DNA from: Enoplolaimus lenunculus
Taxonomy: Eukaryota; Nematoda; Enoplea; Enoplida; Thoracostomopsidae
Assembly: GCA_030248215.1 (NCBI GenBank)
Contig: JASANG010000992.1
Coordinates: 1-64,000, forward strand
DNA length: 64,000 bases
Reading direction: 5' to 3'
The position numbers and the translations under genes were made by a program. The notes below the pieces were generated by a model. It made no database searches, was not told where the DNA came from, and worked only from the letters and a program-made list of their open reading frames with translations. Shown piece after piece: positions 37,101-49,243 of the stretch. How positions within the stretch are numbered: the first letter of the stretch is position 1; every line of letters starts with the position of its first letter.

Positions 37101-40100
37101 CAGTCTCTCACCGTCATTAGGGTTCCTTAAAATGCGCTGGTTTAAGGGTGGCGCCTCCTGTTTGAAAGTAGAAAGTGTCTATACCAGACTACACTGTAAA
37201 TGTTGGGTGGTTAAGTGGCGGACTTTTATCAAATTAGCAACTATTGCGGGGGAAACTAAAGAAGTACCTCGTAATGTACCCTTCCTATTATTGGCGATAA
37301 CTCAACTGTAATTAAACTAACTGCTAGTATAAAGTATGCCAAGAGTTGTATTTTGCAGAAGAAAGTATCATTACGTATATTAAGAAATATAACCTTGACA
37401 ATGTAGTCACTTTTAAGTTATTTTTAGTGCAAAAATTAAAAATTGTGACCTACGATAAGATAAGATTCGAGGTATTGAGAGTAGAAAATGTATGTACCTA
37501 TCAACAGGGTTGTTGTAGTATGCGGTCCGCGTTAGTTATTGCGGTTTGTTTACTGTAAGACAGAGACTTGGAGGCTTTAACATTAATATGCCGAGGCTAG
37601 GGCTTAGGGTTATGTTTAAGCTTACTGGATAAGTTCTTATGATAAGCATGGAGCTAATAATGTATAGCTATCCTTCCTTACAGCAAATGTTTTACTTTCT
37701 ATTATAGCAATTCAGATATGGGATTGGATGCGCGTATCAAAGCAATTGTGATCAAGAGAATACAGAAAATGTTGACGGGGTAACAGGAAAATGCATATGT
37801 CGCGAAGGATACTACGGTGTGCGTTGTTCTAGCAGTTGTCCGCTGTCGCATTGGGGCGAGTCGTGTGACCGGCAATGTGAATGTGAGAATGACGGATCTT
37901 GCCATCAGCTAACTGGTCAGTGTATTTGCCTGCCTGGATATACGGGCATCTTGTGTGAGGTGCCATGTCCGCCTGGGACATACGGGCTTAACTGTACGAA
38001 AGAATGCAAGATGTCGAGCCTGAAATGTAATGGGCGTGGAAGCAGATATGCTAACGGCGAGATGTGTGATCATATTGATGGTAGCTGTTTGTGCAAACCG
38101 GGGTATTCGGGGGTCGCATGTGAGCAAGGTAAGTTTTCTCTGAGTCTGAAAGAGTTCTGATAGTGGCATGTTCTCGGTGCGATGACTCCTATTTGCAGTT
38201 AAAGTTTAACCAAAAAACTCAAACCAATATTTTGATCAAAAGACTACAAGCAAACTATGAAAGCCCAAAACGAACTAAGGTCTTGGCTTATGGCTCTATT
38301 TTTCGTGTAGGGTTCGTGTTCTCAAGTGTATTTAGCAGCTTTGATGATAGGTCTTGTATCTTTCGATATAGTGAATAATAGCGAGCTTCGAAGTTTAGCA
38401 GATTTTTCGCGTAGAATATGACCAACTTCCGTGTTAAATTTTGAAATCCGCAATCGCTGGAGTTTGTTATTTGAAAACCTATCGCTAACTGGTGATCTGA
38501 TAGGTGCTCTATGCATTTGAAAACATAGGCTTAGTCATTGAGATCGATGCGGACGCATATGATTCAGATTTAAAGCATGAGAGTAAGCGGAGTTTTAAGA
38601 TGTGGATGTGCTTTAGGATATAACGGACCAAACTGATGTATGTATATAATATATCTAAATAGTTCGTCGAGTTTTTCACAGTTGTGGTTTCAGCATGTCC
38701 CGAGCTGAAGTATGGTGATCATTGTGCTTTGGATTGCAAATGCAAAGCAATAGATTCGATCGTTGGCAAACTGTCAAGTGATAAACATCCATTTTATTGT
38801 CATCATGTGACTGGTGAATGCCAGTGCTTTCCTGGACATACAGGCGCTGATTGTAGCGAGAGTATGTTTGTTTTCGTTTGGTATTTTGGGGTGTTGATGT
38901 ATGGTGTTAGGGAACTAAATTTGCGCAAATGTTTAGAGATAAGTACATTTTATTATTGACACGCAGAAAACTGCTATTTTATATGGCTTGTGTTGTCTGT
39001 GAGTGAATCAGTATTTTAGTGGGGTGACGGACTGTGACGCAACGGAGGGTCGGCTGCAGTGCAGTTTACAACCGTTGAAAATTTGTGCTCTGGGGGTGGG
39101 GATCAGAAAAACTTTGTGTTGTTACAGGTAAAAATCTGTGTGACTCGCATTTGATCTTTAGTCAACAACCAACCACAAGACCTTTGAATGTAAGGTTGAC
39201 GGGTATACTTAACATTAAAATTGTCAAAATATATAGCGCCATCTTAAGCTGGTCGCATGGCAATTGTAGCTGTAAAAACTTGCACGTGAGAATGAGAGCT
39301 AAGGGATGGTAAAAATTTCTAATGGAATAACGGAAACGGGCGCCGATTTATACTGGAAACTGAATCGAATATCCGGTTACCCGCTGCTTCATATAATTCT
39401 GATGGTTTTAGAGTGTCCTGCTAATCGTTATGGATACGAATGCTCAATGTCATGCCCTGTCTGCCGTAACAATGCAACTTGTAATCCAGTCACTGGTGAC
39501 TGTGTTTGTAGTGCTGGATTTATGGGAAATCATTGTAACGAAAGTAAGTTTTATTGGAAAAATGACAAAGAAATCGCAACGGTGGCGCTATACATTTTGA
39601 CTGTATTAATGCCATACGGCATCGTACGGCAACGCACGTGAATTGTCACATGGCACTGCATAATACAAGCAGCGTTTCTTATCGTTTTGAATTGTGCTTA
39701 ACAGACTTTATTAAAGAAATTTGTGAATTTTACTCGCATTAATACGAGTAAACAATATAAAATTTAGCCTTGTATAAACAGTATCATAAAGTAGAATTAA
39801 CGCGTGACAAATTTTTAATTTGTTACTCGTTAACCCTACCCAAACACTTTTTTCTGGTAACCCTTTGTCACTCGTTAACCCTACCTTATGACACTTTTTG
39901 TGACAAGGGTAAATTGTATATTGTGAACGGTGCATAATCAATTTGGTTATGGGGCAAAATGCAACAGTAGGTATTTTTGCAGACTGCGTCCAGTTGTATA
40001 CTGTTGTGTAAGGGTGATCGTTCACTCTTGTACTTATCAAGTTATTTATTTTTCATTTTATTATTATGTTGTAGCCAAAATATAAAAATAGGAGTGTATC

Positions 40101-43100
40101 GGATTTACTTGTTGTGAAAACAGTCAGGGATCGTCGAGCTCTCCAGTTCTTGATTTAACATTCGGCACAAACCGTTAAAGGGTATCGGGTACCCCTTATA
40201 AACCTACCGGATACCGAATATTTGGGGTGGTGGGGGTCCCCAATATCATAAATTTGCTCTTTACTTGCGGAAATACTAGATATTTTGCAGGTACTGCATT
40301 TCCGAGCAAGTCAAGAGTGGGCGGTGACATGAAATGAAAAATTCGAGCCAACAATCTTGAGTCAGTAAATACATATTTTTACAGGAATCGAATACTTTCA
40401 ACTCAGTGCACAAATTTATATTCTATATCCTGTTAAGTGTTGGCTCCTTTTCCAGTACAAAATTTACTATTCGGATCCGGTTCCTGTATCTGGTAAAATT
40501 AATATGAGGTCGGTTTTCGATAATAGTCTGGTAAGTTTAAAATATGTTTGTTTTTGCTTTTACAGGATGTCCTCGCGATACATTTGGTGTTAATTGCGAG
40601 GGACAGTGTAGTTGTAAAGACTATGAAGATTGTAACCCGGCGACTGGCAACTGTACTTGTCCAGCTGGATTGCGTGGCCCTCGGTGTCGTGAACAGTGCC
40701 CCCCAGGTACATGGGGTATCAGCTGCACGCGCAGTTGTCGTTGTGGCCCGTCAAGCCAATGTCACTATCAAACTGGCGAATGCTTTTGCCCTAAAGGATT
40801 TATGGGACCGAAGTGTGATCGTCGTATGTTAATTTTTCTTTTGTTTTGAAGTCTCAAGATTTGCTCTCCTTGAGCCATCTTCTCGACGCTGTGTGTAGCA
40901 TCTATAACCAGATTCTTGCTGTTAGTCGATTTCAAACTGATGAATGCGTTTGCCCCAAAGGATTTATGGGACCGAAGTGTGATCGATTGTATTGTTTTGA
41001 AATCTCGTAGTTCTGGTCGTGGGCAGCATTTTAAAGTGTGTGTAACTCCGATAGCCTGTTGTTACAAATAGATTTTCAGACAGGCTATCTGTGGCAGTCG
41101 CAGATGTAATCTTTCAAACTACCCGCTGTAGTAGGATGAACCAAACTGAAAAAATTGGCACAGAATTTCTGCGAACACCTTTCATTGGCCCGATTGCTAC
41201 AAGACCAATCGTTAACTTGGTAATAGGTTTCTGCCAAGTACCAGGCTAAGCATGGTCGCTACGTGAGCCAAATTTTATGGTTACCTTTATGTGCGCATGA
41301 AAGTATACATGAATAAGTAGCGAAGTTAACTGTTTTTTACTGGATGTTGACAGGCTATTCAAGATATCGGTTAGACAGTCTTAATCATATTATAATTATT
41401 ATGTATTTTAGCTTGTCAGCCTCCGTATTTTGGCCGCAATTGCAAATCGTACTGTTGGTGTTCGGAAGAACAATACTGTGACACAGTTGAAGGTTGCTGT
41501 AATTTGAACGATTCTCAGTGTGGAGTTACCTTAGGTAATTATTTTATTGGTTTTTAAGTATAAATCTTTATCCGATACCCAAAAGTAACATAAGATAATA
41601 TTTTTGAGTCTTGTACGGTTTTCCCGGAAGCGGCTTAGCGCAAAGACTTATGTTTATCCTTCGGTTTGTTCAAGCGTTGTCGAAAGTCTAAGTTTAAACG
41701 TAATTGTGGATGGAAATGTATACAAGCGATGATAAGGTTAACGTTAAATATGACAAAATTTAAAAGTTACCAGCTTTTTTAGCTTACATCAATGCAAACT
41801 TTGATTCACGCTCACTTACAACTTGTCGCAAATCGTCAGAAGCTTACCTTGTGACAGTTTTGGCGGTTAAGGGAAATTTTGTATGATAAACACCGTATTA
41901 TGATCCTAACTGGACGACGTATCTTCGTCCTAAATTTTGCGTAAAGGTGTCGACCAAATTCACTTTTTGCATTTTTGATGCCATGAATATTTTATACCCA
42001 TATGTGGCAATATTTGTGTCAGTGGTTACGCCTGTATCACAAGATTACATTGTTCTGCAGAGCAGAGAAAGAATCAATATTTGGTACATTAAACTTTACA
42101 AAATTGATTTTCTTGCGAAATGAAAATAAAATGTTATGGATTGTTGACGTGTGGTGGTTCTACAACTGTCATTTCGATATTAACTGTTAATTGTGTGTTT
42201 GGTCGTAATTATCTAAATTTACCAAACAACTGGACATAAACTGCTGCTAACATTTGAGTATACAACGGCAGCCTATGGCTGAGTGTCTAAAATCTCGCTT
42301 TAGTCTGTATTATTTAGTGTTTGCTTAGGCTATGCGTAAATATTTACATACATAACTTAAGTTATTACCTTTAATTAATAATCGATTTTTTCGAACAGAA
42401 CTAAAAATACCAATTTAGGGTCATTGCGTTTACACCGAAGCAAGCAACCGTTTTGATTTTTATCTACAAATTAATTTAAGCCAACAGTCTATCGTAGAGC
42501 TTTTTCGGAGCGAAAACTGTTATCTGAACTGGACCAAAATTATTTGCTATCTCTGATTATGCTTATTGTTTTGGAAACTCAACCATTTTGCCCTTCACGT
42601 AGTACGTCTTTGTCTTATCAATGTGTTTTGACTGAGTTTAAATTACTATTTTAGCTCGCAGCGAGCAAAAGCCAAAATCATCATTCACAATTCCGGTTGT
42701 GGTCGTTTTGCTTATTTTGTTTCTTTTGCTTCTCACCGGCGCCGTCTTCCATTACAGGCGTAAATACCATAACGCAAGAGATCCTCGTATGCCGACAGTC
42801 AGGTAAGCATAACTTTGTTCTATATTTTCCAGCCAAATTTTGTTCCTACGTTTTTCACGCAGGAAAAATTTAAGTTTGTCCAGTCCGCGATAAATAACCT
42901 GTTTGGAGTTGGTGATGAGGTGCGAAAATGTTTTTTCCATTCTTTACCGACATCGACGCTTAACTAAAAAATGCTGGAAAGGGAAAATCTGTGCTCGGCT
43001 ACGGCGGGATTTTATCCCGCTAATATTTTCAGTTTCGACCCTGAAAATCAAAGACAGTATAATTTAGCACTGTTTTTGTGTTTGTGTTTGGCTACGAGCA

Positions 43101-44927
43101 CTGTGTGTGAAACTTTCGAGTTTGGGACAAGTTAGTAATAACGAAAAATTAATTGTTACTTCCACAAATCTGTCAGAAAAAACATAATTGGGACATTGAA
43201 CTTATACGAGGTGGCTGATATGGTGGGGTATCCACTTCGCATAAAAGCGAAACCAGTACGTTTTAAGAGCATAATACGTTTGTGATATCTGGGCTCACAT
43301 TCGCAAAGCCGTATAGAACTTCTATCACCAGTTAGGGATAGGTTGTCAAATTGACTCAACTCCTGCAATGGCGGAACGCAAATTCGGCACAATAGTAGTG
43401 GAAATCAAATGTGAAAACTGTGATAAATTTTGAACATTTTCTTTTACTGGTTCGAAGGATTACGAACTGAGTGTAAATGCTACACACATTTGAGAATACG
43501 GGACCCTGATCGCACCTTTGGTTTGATGTGTGTACAGATATGTGAAGGTTATATTGTGTACTACATGTGTGTGATTTTATGTTTCAGCTACAACAACACC
43601 AATTATTCACCTGGACGCCAAATTCACCAATCTTACGACTGTGATCCGGCGAACAATATTCAGAACCAATTTGATAATCCGGCGTATAACGTTGTCAAAT
43701 CGCCGTCTTATTCTTTTGACAGTAGTGCCAGCACAGACCCCAATTGCGTGTACCAGGCAGTGCCACAACCTCCAACAAATAACGATAATGAAGCCCCCCG
43801 TACGGTGAAAGGGTTCGATTTTGGCCCTCCGCCGAGTAAAATGACGCTAAATTTGACGGCGTCAAAAATTATTCCCGGATATGATGAAGATGACAGTTCA
43901 AGTGTTTTTGACCGCAATCACAATGAATCCCCTGGGTCTTCGAGTAGCAGCAGTGGCACCATACCCCAAGGTCCCCTGGGAGCAACAACTGGTGTGGGAA
44001 GTGGTTTTTGCAATCATGGACAGAATCGGACCAAACTGAATAGTTATTGCAGCGCTTCGACTGTCAGGGTGGGGGCTAGTAAGCCACGACGACCACCAGG
44101 GGACTCTAAGACGGGGGTGGGGGATGTTTCGGACGGCTATGATAAGTTGGCAAGTGAGACGGCGTTCAGGGACGATGAACATATCTATGCTGATCCGAAA
44201 TTGGGTGAGTGATTTGTTTTGGGAGGTGTAGTTTGTCGTGGTGTTCTTACACGGAGTCAAGTTGCAAGGCAGGTGATTTAGTGGATTGTCATGATTGTTT
44301 TACAGATTACACGGTATATTTAAGTGACCACCAGTTAAAAAAAGTTTGCAAATATGCTACTCAAATATAATAATATTCGGCGTTGTACAATTACCATTTT
44401 GTGCTTTGCTGGCTTATTAGAAAGAATTCCACTTTGAGTTTGCCACAGAGCTGTAATAACTCGTTTTTAGTGTCACAATTTATTCAGAATTATTGGTTAA
44501 ATTACGGTTTAGGATACGTCATTATATTTTGCAAAATAATGACCTTTGACAGCAACTTGAAATAGGTTAAATGCCTGAAATTGATGTTTATTTACTGTGA
44601 AAAATTTGCGAAAAATTAAGGAACATTTTCGAGATTTTTTGTTTCACTAATAGTTTTTAGAAACAAGTGGTTTACGTATTTTATTTTTATAGAATTCTGT
44701 TTTTGGTTTCAGGCTCTAATCGATCGCTCAATACAGAAGAATGTTCAGCTGTTCAGCAGGCTTCGAATCAAAGCGACGCAAATAATCTTGACAGCAGTGA
44801 CTCGTCAGCTCCAGCAGGAAACGGTTCAGGAACGCAAAATGAAAAAAGTCGGATCAGTACTGCCGAAGGCTACTATACGATTCCTGACAGCATGAAAGGT
44901 GCCGCCGCTGGAAGCTTAAAATCGTAA
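28186..44927 (+). CDS. MEGF10/11, Draper, CED-1-like engulfment receptor
   Basis: Twenty exons: 28,186-28,304; 29,059-29,154; 29,839-29,939; 30,616-30,810; 31,809-31,953; 32,292-32,412; 32,937-33,058; 33,705-33,859; 34,389-34,458; 34,924-35,106; 35,506-35,618; 36,341-36,501; 37,708-38,128; 38,694-38,861; 39,412-39,543; 40,566-40,823; 41,412-41,534; 42,655-42,802; 43,588-44,204; 44,713-44,927. All introns are GT-AG, every phase matches, and the product is 1,220 residues. Residues 1-27 are a signal peptide; about 30-105 an EMI domain ([32 protein letters not shown]); about 106-894 roughly 17 EGF-like repeats of the eight-cysteine MEGF type; about 907-927 a transmembrane helix followed by HYRRKYH. 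The tail has NPAY (974-977), the PTB-binding motif by which such receptors bind CED-6/GULP, plus DGYDKL and GYYTIP tyrosine motifs. It should act at the plasma membrane in recognition of dying cells. The ATG at 28,189 is an equal start candidate. Exon 8's donor (gttggt) is weak. An AATAAA lies at 45,451. It cannot be placed as MEGF10, 11 or a single invertebrate orthologue by eye. Confidence 0.95.
28384..28639. mobile_element. PIF/Harbinger-like MITE in intron 1 (TAA duplication)
   Basis: Ends are gggttgcgctatagtg and, inverted, ggattgcgctatact, with inverted similarity running about 40 bp through gacgtccg-rich DNA. It is flanked by taa at 28,381-28,383 and 28,640-28,642, fitting the 3-bp target choice of PIF/Harbinger elements. 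A second, apparently truncated copy starts at 28,655 with the same taa-gggttgcgctatac junction. Related ends occur at about 305, 12,986, 13,875, 26,330 and 58,740. Confidence 0.8.
29180..29780. mobile_element. Remnants of CCGGAA-rich elements in intron 2
   Basis: Family blocks are seen at 29,180-29,205 (agggtgtagccaaaac and ccggttccgg) and 29,560-29,770 (ggaattccggtggaaccctg at the right end). They are diverged from the clean copies, with no target duplication visible. Confidence 0.45.
31256..31350. mobile_element. Short CCGGAA-rich remnant in intron 4
   Basis: The stretch begins agggtaacaccggaat and contains gaccggaattccgg and ttcctgttccggtg, resembling the end regions of the hAT-like family. 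Its partner end is not seen. Confidence 0.45.
35664..35870. mobile_element. Probable TIR element in intron 11 (GTTAACGAGTGACAA type)
   Basis: One end reads gggtagcattaacgag followed by cgacaattttt, and the other carries ttaatgcgtgacaattttg and cctacc in opposite sense. Related motifs appear in tandem at 39,790-39,905 in intron 15 (cgttaaccctacc twice). No ORF of note is recognised. Confidence 0.5.
36500..36840 (-). mobile_element. 3' fragment of a non-LTR retrotransposon (LINE) in intron 12, antisense
   Basis: On the minus strand an open frame from about 36,835 to 36,583 encodes the C-terminal tail typical of Jockey/CR1-like reverse transcriptase ORFs: [20 protein letters not shown], then a Cys/His patch ([11 protein letters not shown]) and [13 protein letters not shown] before the stop. 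The polymerase domain itself is missing, so it is a 5'-truncated dead copy, the usual outcome of LINE insertion. About 80 bp of probable 3' UTR follow to about 36,500. Confidence 0.8.
40942..41010 (+). pseudogene. Partial duplicate of exon 16 of the receptor gene
   Basis: This intronic stretch repeats the 3' end of exon 16 and the start of the following intron: gaatgcgtttgccccaaagg then ggaccgaagtgtgatcg and ttgttttgaa, against 40,778-40,850. It lies about 165 bp downstream of its source. A SINE-tail-like sequence (gtagcatctataac, gatttcaaactga) separates the two. It lacks an acceptor and about 75% of the exon, so it is a broken duplicate. Confidence 0.85.
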
Positions 44928-45450
44928 TTTGAAATTTAAATTTCTAATTTTGACTGCCCCCATGTTAACTATAGGAGCCACGTGTTCAGTAAACCGAAGC
45001 CTTGCAGCGTCTATGTCCTCCAGTCGGCAGGCCGTATAATTAACATGGGTTGTAATTTGAAATATTATAAATTGCCTCAGATGTAAAAAATAGTTTTAGG
45101 TGCTTGTACATAATTTTGTTGTTAATTTTGGTTCACATTTGGTTTGGTTAGTTTACCAGTTGACATATTGAGTATTTTTCGGACCTGGAAGCTGCTTGTG
45201 AGGTGGATGTTTACACTAGCGAGTTTTCATTGGATAGTTTTTATGCGTCAGCGGGCTGGTAGGGACTTGATTGGCGTTTACAGTCGCGGTGGAAGAATTG
45301 ATAAAGAATGTCGTACTGAAATAAGCGTTGAGAAAAATGGATTGTTTGCAAAAGTTGTTTGTTGACGTTCAGCTGATTAAGTCGCGTCATCGGTATACTT
45401 AGAATATAAGCTTATGTTTGGGTTTAAGCTTAACCAGGAGGTTGCGGTCT

Positions 45451-45456
45451 AATAAA
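45451..45456 (+). promoter_or_regulatory. Candidate polyadenylation signal for the receptor gene
   Basis: An AATAAA hexamer about 525 bp after the stop codon, followed within 30 bp by a GT-rich stretch (gtgttcgctggatgctagtt). It is the most plausible signal I noted in this 3' flank, but AATAAA is common in AT-rich DNA. Confidence 0.35.
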
Positions 45457-45621
45457 TAGTGTTCGCTGGATGCTAGTTTTGGTGTCTTCGTGTATCTTCA
45501 ATTATAAAGTAACCGAAATTAATATTTAATTTTTGTAAAATTATTTTTGTGTATTTTGTGAAAGTTTTTTTTCAACGCGAATATTATGTTTGTTTGTGAT
45601 TGCGAGAAATTTGTACAGTCT

Positions 45622-45790
45622 AAATGTGACGCTATACTTTCCGACTATTTTAATGTCTCGTGGCGTTACCCGGTGCCGTACGGGTGTCGTCCGGTAACGT
45701 TGCCGGATACGGCACCGGTAAATGAATTTGTAAAATGAATATATTTTCATTTTGGTCGCCGGTCGACGCCGCACGACGAGTATAGCGTCT
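45622..45790. mobile_element. Short TIR element with GACGCTATACT ends
   Basis: Starts gacgctatactttccg and ends gagtatagcgtc, inverted copies of each other, around a GC-rich foldback middle with cggtgccgtacgg and gccggatacggcaccgg. It resembles the GGTTGCGCTATAC family at 28,384-28,639. Confidence 0.65.
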
Positions 45791-45984
45791 CTCGGTAAGT
45801 GTATTGTACATTGTATTTTTATATTTTATTACATTTTGTTTGTTTCATAATTTCTTTTTTTATTTTTGTGAGCTGGCGGACGTTGTTTCAAGAATGAAAT
45901 AGAAATTGAAACACAAAATCATTTTTACTTCGCAATTTCATTTAAATATTAATATTTTGCTTCGTTTGTGGTTGATATTTATGG

Positions 45985-46346
45985 GCTGGGTTTCCGAAAT
46001 CTTACTTAAGCATTTACTTAAGTTATACCTAAGTAATTACTTAAGTCACCCACTTAAGTAATTACTTAACTTTTTGAGCAAAAGCAAACAAGCGTCTATC
46101 TGAGCTATTGTCATAAAAAGGAAGTGATGGTATCACTTTATGTTATGCAGACTCCATGAGTCTACAATTACAATTAAACCAAGGTTAGTATGCATCAACG
46201 GTTACTTGCTAACATATCAAATTTAGTCAGCGATTTAAGTATATACTTAACTTAAGTACGCTTTTAAAAACGACAAAATGGTTAAGTAATTATTTAGCAC
46301 GTACTTAAGTACTAAGTTGCACTTAGTAGGGTTTTGGAAACTCAGC
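45985..46346. mobile_element. Short TIR element with GGTTTCCGAAATCTTACTTAAG-type ends
   Basis: The left end gctgggtttccgaaatc and the right end (inverted, gctgagtttccaaaac) match, and both are followed by many acttaag units in the interior. About 360 bp long, non-coding. Target duplication is not clear. Confidence 0.7.
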
Positions 46347-46624
46347 TATTATATTTTTAACGAGTTTTGTTTATTTTATGCATAGATGTAGCCAGGATTT
46401 TAGAACAGAAGTTTCGTTTGATCAAAAATTCGAATCGTAGGCTTTGTTAATTAATTTCATGTTGAATATCGAATTGTTTAATTATTTTTGTATATTGTAT
46501 TTGTAATTTTGTCTGAACAGTTTGATTATGGTTTGATTTTGAAACGGTATCTTATAGGTTTATCATGGACACGAGTAGAACTAAGATTATGACTGAATAG
46601 AAAATTATTTAATTAACTTAAATC

Positions 46625-47007
46625 TAGGGATGTGCCGATTAATATCGGCATTGGCGCGGCAAAAAAAATTGCCGATTCTTTGCCGACACTTTTTGCACAT
46701 ATAAGGCAGTTGGAATGATATCAGTTTCATTTCTGGGCGCATATCTGTGTTTGTGGTCAGGAAAACTGTTACCTCTTTTGCGTTTGTGTTTGAACAAATT
46801 AATTGAAATGAACCGATCTCATAAAATTCTAATCGTTTATGTTGGTTAGAGTTTAAGCTTTCAAATACTGATGTAATGTAGTGTCCTATCTGTTTATTAA
46901 GCATGGTTTACTAGAGTGGGAATCGACATCGCCATCGGTTCGGCATTGGCAAAATTTCAAAATAAAGATCGGCATCGGCAAAAAATTTTGGTATCGGCAC
47001 ATTCCTA
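46625..47007. mobile_element. hAT-like MITE (TAGGGATGTGCCGAT ends)
   Basis: Ends are tagggatgtgccgat and its inverted copy with one mismatch (tcggcacattccta). Both lead into repeated gccgat and cggcat motifs. Flanks are cttaaatc (46,617-46,624) and ctaaaatc (47,008-47,015), matching at 7 of 8 bases, fitting an 8-bp hAT target duplication. No transposase. Confidence 0.85.
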
Positions 47008-47592
47008 CTAAAATCACAGTTTATCTACCGGTTGATCTAATTTTGGACAGAGGTTTTAGCAAATCTGTGTCGTAGTGGACGAATTTCTTACAGTCGACTT
47101 GGATATTTTTGGCGATTTATTCGTAGACACGTCTTGGCTGTTCTGAAATTATGAAACTTTTAGCTACAAAAACTTGCACGTCTGAATATATGGCTTTGGG
47201 CTGTGTTACGATCAACGTCCGAGTGGAAATTATTTGCAAACCGGAACCGGAAGTTTTGGTCGAATTCATATTTCTGATATAAACGTCGGTCACACGTGAT
47301 TTGGGCTCAAGTTGTAGGTTTTTACTTTTGTAACGTACAGTGTATCGACATTGTGTTGTGGTCACAGTCTGTTTTTGAGTTTGATGTTGGATCTGTTGCT
47401 ACTTATGATAACATTTTTTACTTTGATCATGGTATATAAATATGGAATGTTATTTATATTATCTTTCACAAGCTATGTCAGAATTTTATCTGAGTTTCGT
47501 GACGCCATACATAATATACCGCCCATCCCTGATAGACACACATGTACATATATATGTACGTATATATATAATTCTGGTTATAAGCTAAACAG

Positions 47593-47898
47593 TAGGGTAC
47601 AACTGGAGGTCTGCCTCCGGCTCCGGCAAAAAAATCCGGCCCCGGTATAATTTTTGCCGGCGGTTCCGGCAATTTCGGTAGTAAAATTTAGCATAATTTT
47701 GCAAAATTTATCTGTTTAGTGCGTTTCGTTTTACTGTTGTCACAATGTTCAGGAACGAATTTTAACCACATATTGCAGATATTAGCTAAAATTAACTAAT
47801 TAACCATCATTTTTACAACCTAATTTTAACTCGGCTCCGGCTCCAGCTAGTTTCGTTAACCTTCGGCTCCGGTATTTTTCACCTCCGGTTGCACCCTG
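47593..47898. mobile_element. hAT-like MITE, CTCCGG-rich variant
   Basis: Starts tagggtacaactgg and ends ccggttgcaccctg, a diverged inverted pair matching the CAGGGTGCAACCGG family. Flanks ctaaacag (47,585-47,592) and ctaaatag (47,899-47,906) agree at 7 of 8 bases. Parts of its interior (aatttcggtagtaaaatt) recur at 63,880-64,000 and near 60,040-60,300. Confidence 0.85.
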
Positions 47899-48242
47899 CT
47901 AAATAGATTATCCGGTTCCAGTGTCTTCGGGAAACTATTTCGATTCGGCTCAAATCTGCCCCCGCTTTGACCTCACCAAAATCAGTACTTGATTTGCATA
48001 CTGAAAGCGAAAAGTTGTGCTTAAATACATTTTGGTTCGTGCCATGTATATATTTTTGTGTATAAACTAAATACGTTTATGTATGGTAATACATGTAGGA
48101 CACAGTGATTGTCTAAAATTATGTAAAAAGCCATATTATTATGCTGTAGAGGTTATCTTACGGTGCCGCTGTTGAGCTGGAAGGATTTATTTTGAAAATT
48201 TTTGCATATATGAGCTTCTCGAGTCCGCAGATGATCGTTCAA

Positions 48243-48655
48243 GAGCTGCACGTTACCCGCGGGTAACGCGGGTACGGGCGAGAAAATGTTGGCGTGGGTA
48301 TACCTGCGGGAAAGGAATTTCAAAATGCGGGTAAAAATTTGTGATTCTTTATCCGACTAACAATTTTCATGAATAACCTTGAAACCAGATACTGCAGAAA
48401 AACTTGAGTTTTAAAACTTTTTCCGTGTGAGTGAATAAGAAGCGAGTAACATCAGCGCACTGTAAAATTACACAATTGTATTGAACGCCGAAGAAAAAGT
48501 AAAGACAGCTAATGGTCGGTAACGGTAAACGAATTTTGCGCGGGTAAAAGACGGGTAATGGGTAAAGGAATTTTGCGCTGGTATACTCACGGGTTAAAAA
48601 ATAAAAGTTCCGCGGGCAGAGCGAAACGCGGGCCAAACCATGTTTACAACTCTGG
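48243..48655. mobile_element. Probable hAT-like element with ACCCGCGGGTA foldback end
   Basis: Left end gagctgcacgttacccgc followed by gggtaacgcgggtacggg; right end (inverted) agagttgtaaac and ggcccgcg. The interior carries repeated gcgggta units. The motif cgttcaa occurs just outside both ends (48,236 and 48,657), a possible target duplication. Exact ends are uncertain. Confidence 0.55.
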
Positions 48656-48771
48656 ACCGTTCAATGTTTAAATTAGAATTTGTGGGAAATTATATTTTAA
48701 GTATGCGATCAAACTGAGTGCGCTTGAGTCTTAATCCTTTATGTGTTTCCAAAATTAGATTTAGTCTACTG

Positions 48772-49243
48772 TACTGTATTGAACCGAATAAGAGGGGGAG
48801 TAAAAAGATGGGGGTCCCCATTTCGAGTCCGAATCAATAGGAGTCCGTATCCATAATAAGAGTCCGTAAGCGGATAGAGTCTCTAAACACTAATTAGAGT
48901 CCATAAATGTCAATTAACCCTAGTTGTAGCGCATAAATGACTCTAGTACCAAATAATTTGAGTTCGAAGTTTGTACCAAATAATTTGAGTTCGAAATTTT
49001 AAAGCGTACTTACATTTTAAAAGTACATTCCTAAATAACCTTGCATTACCGCTCAAGCTATTGATACAAGACAAGTATACGTTTAATTCAACGGATAATT
49101 GCACTACCGGATTTATATCAGTAATGAAGGGTGGCGGAGCGTGGGTTAAAAATAAATAACAGTCCGGAGCCGAATAACAAGGGGGTACCCTCTGGAGAGG
49201 CCAAATAAATATCAGCCCCCCTCTTATTCGGGTCACTACAGTA
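48772..49243. mobile_element. Short TIR element flanked by TA
   Basis: Inverted ends ctgtattgaaccgaataag and (inverted from the right) ctgtagtgacccgaataag, both running into aggggg, are flanked by ta on each side, as in Tc1/mariner-type insertions. The interior has several gagtccgta units. Length about 470 bp. An apparent 97-codon frame across it is not protein-like. Confidence 0.75.

Noticed and set aside
43430-43587. Open frame continuing upstream of receptor exon 19
   Set aside because: It is intron sequence that happens to stay open. The tttcag acceptor at 43,587 joins exon 18 in exact phase.
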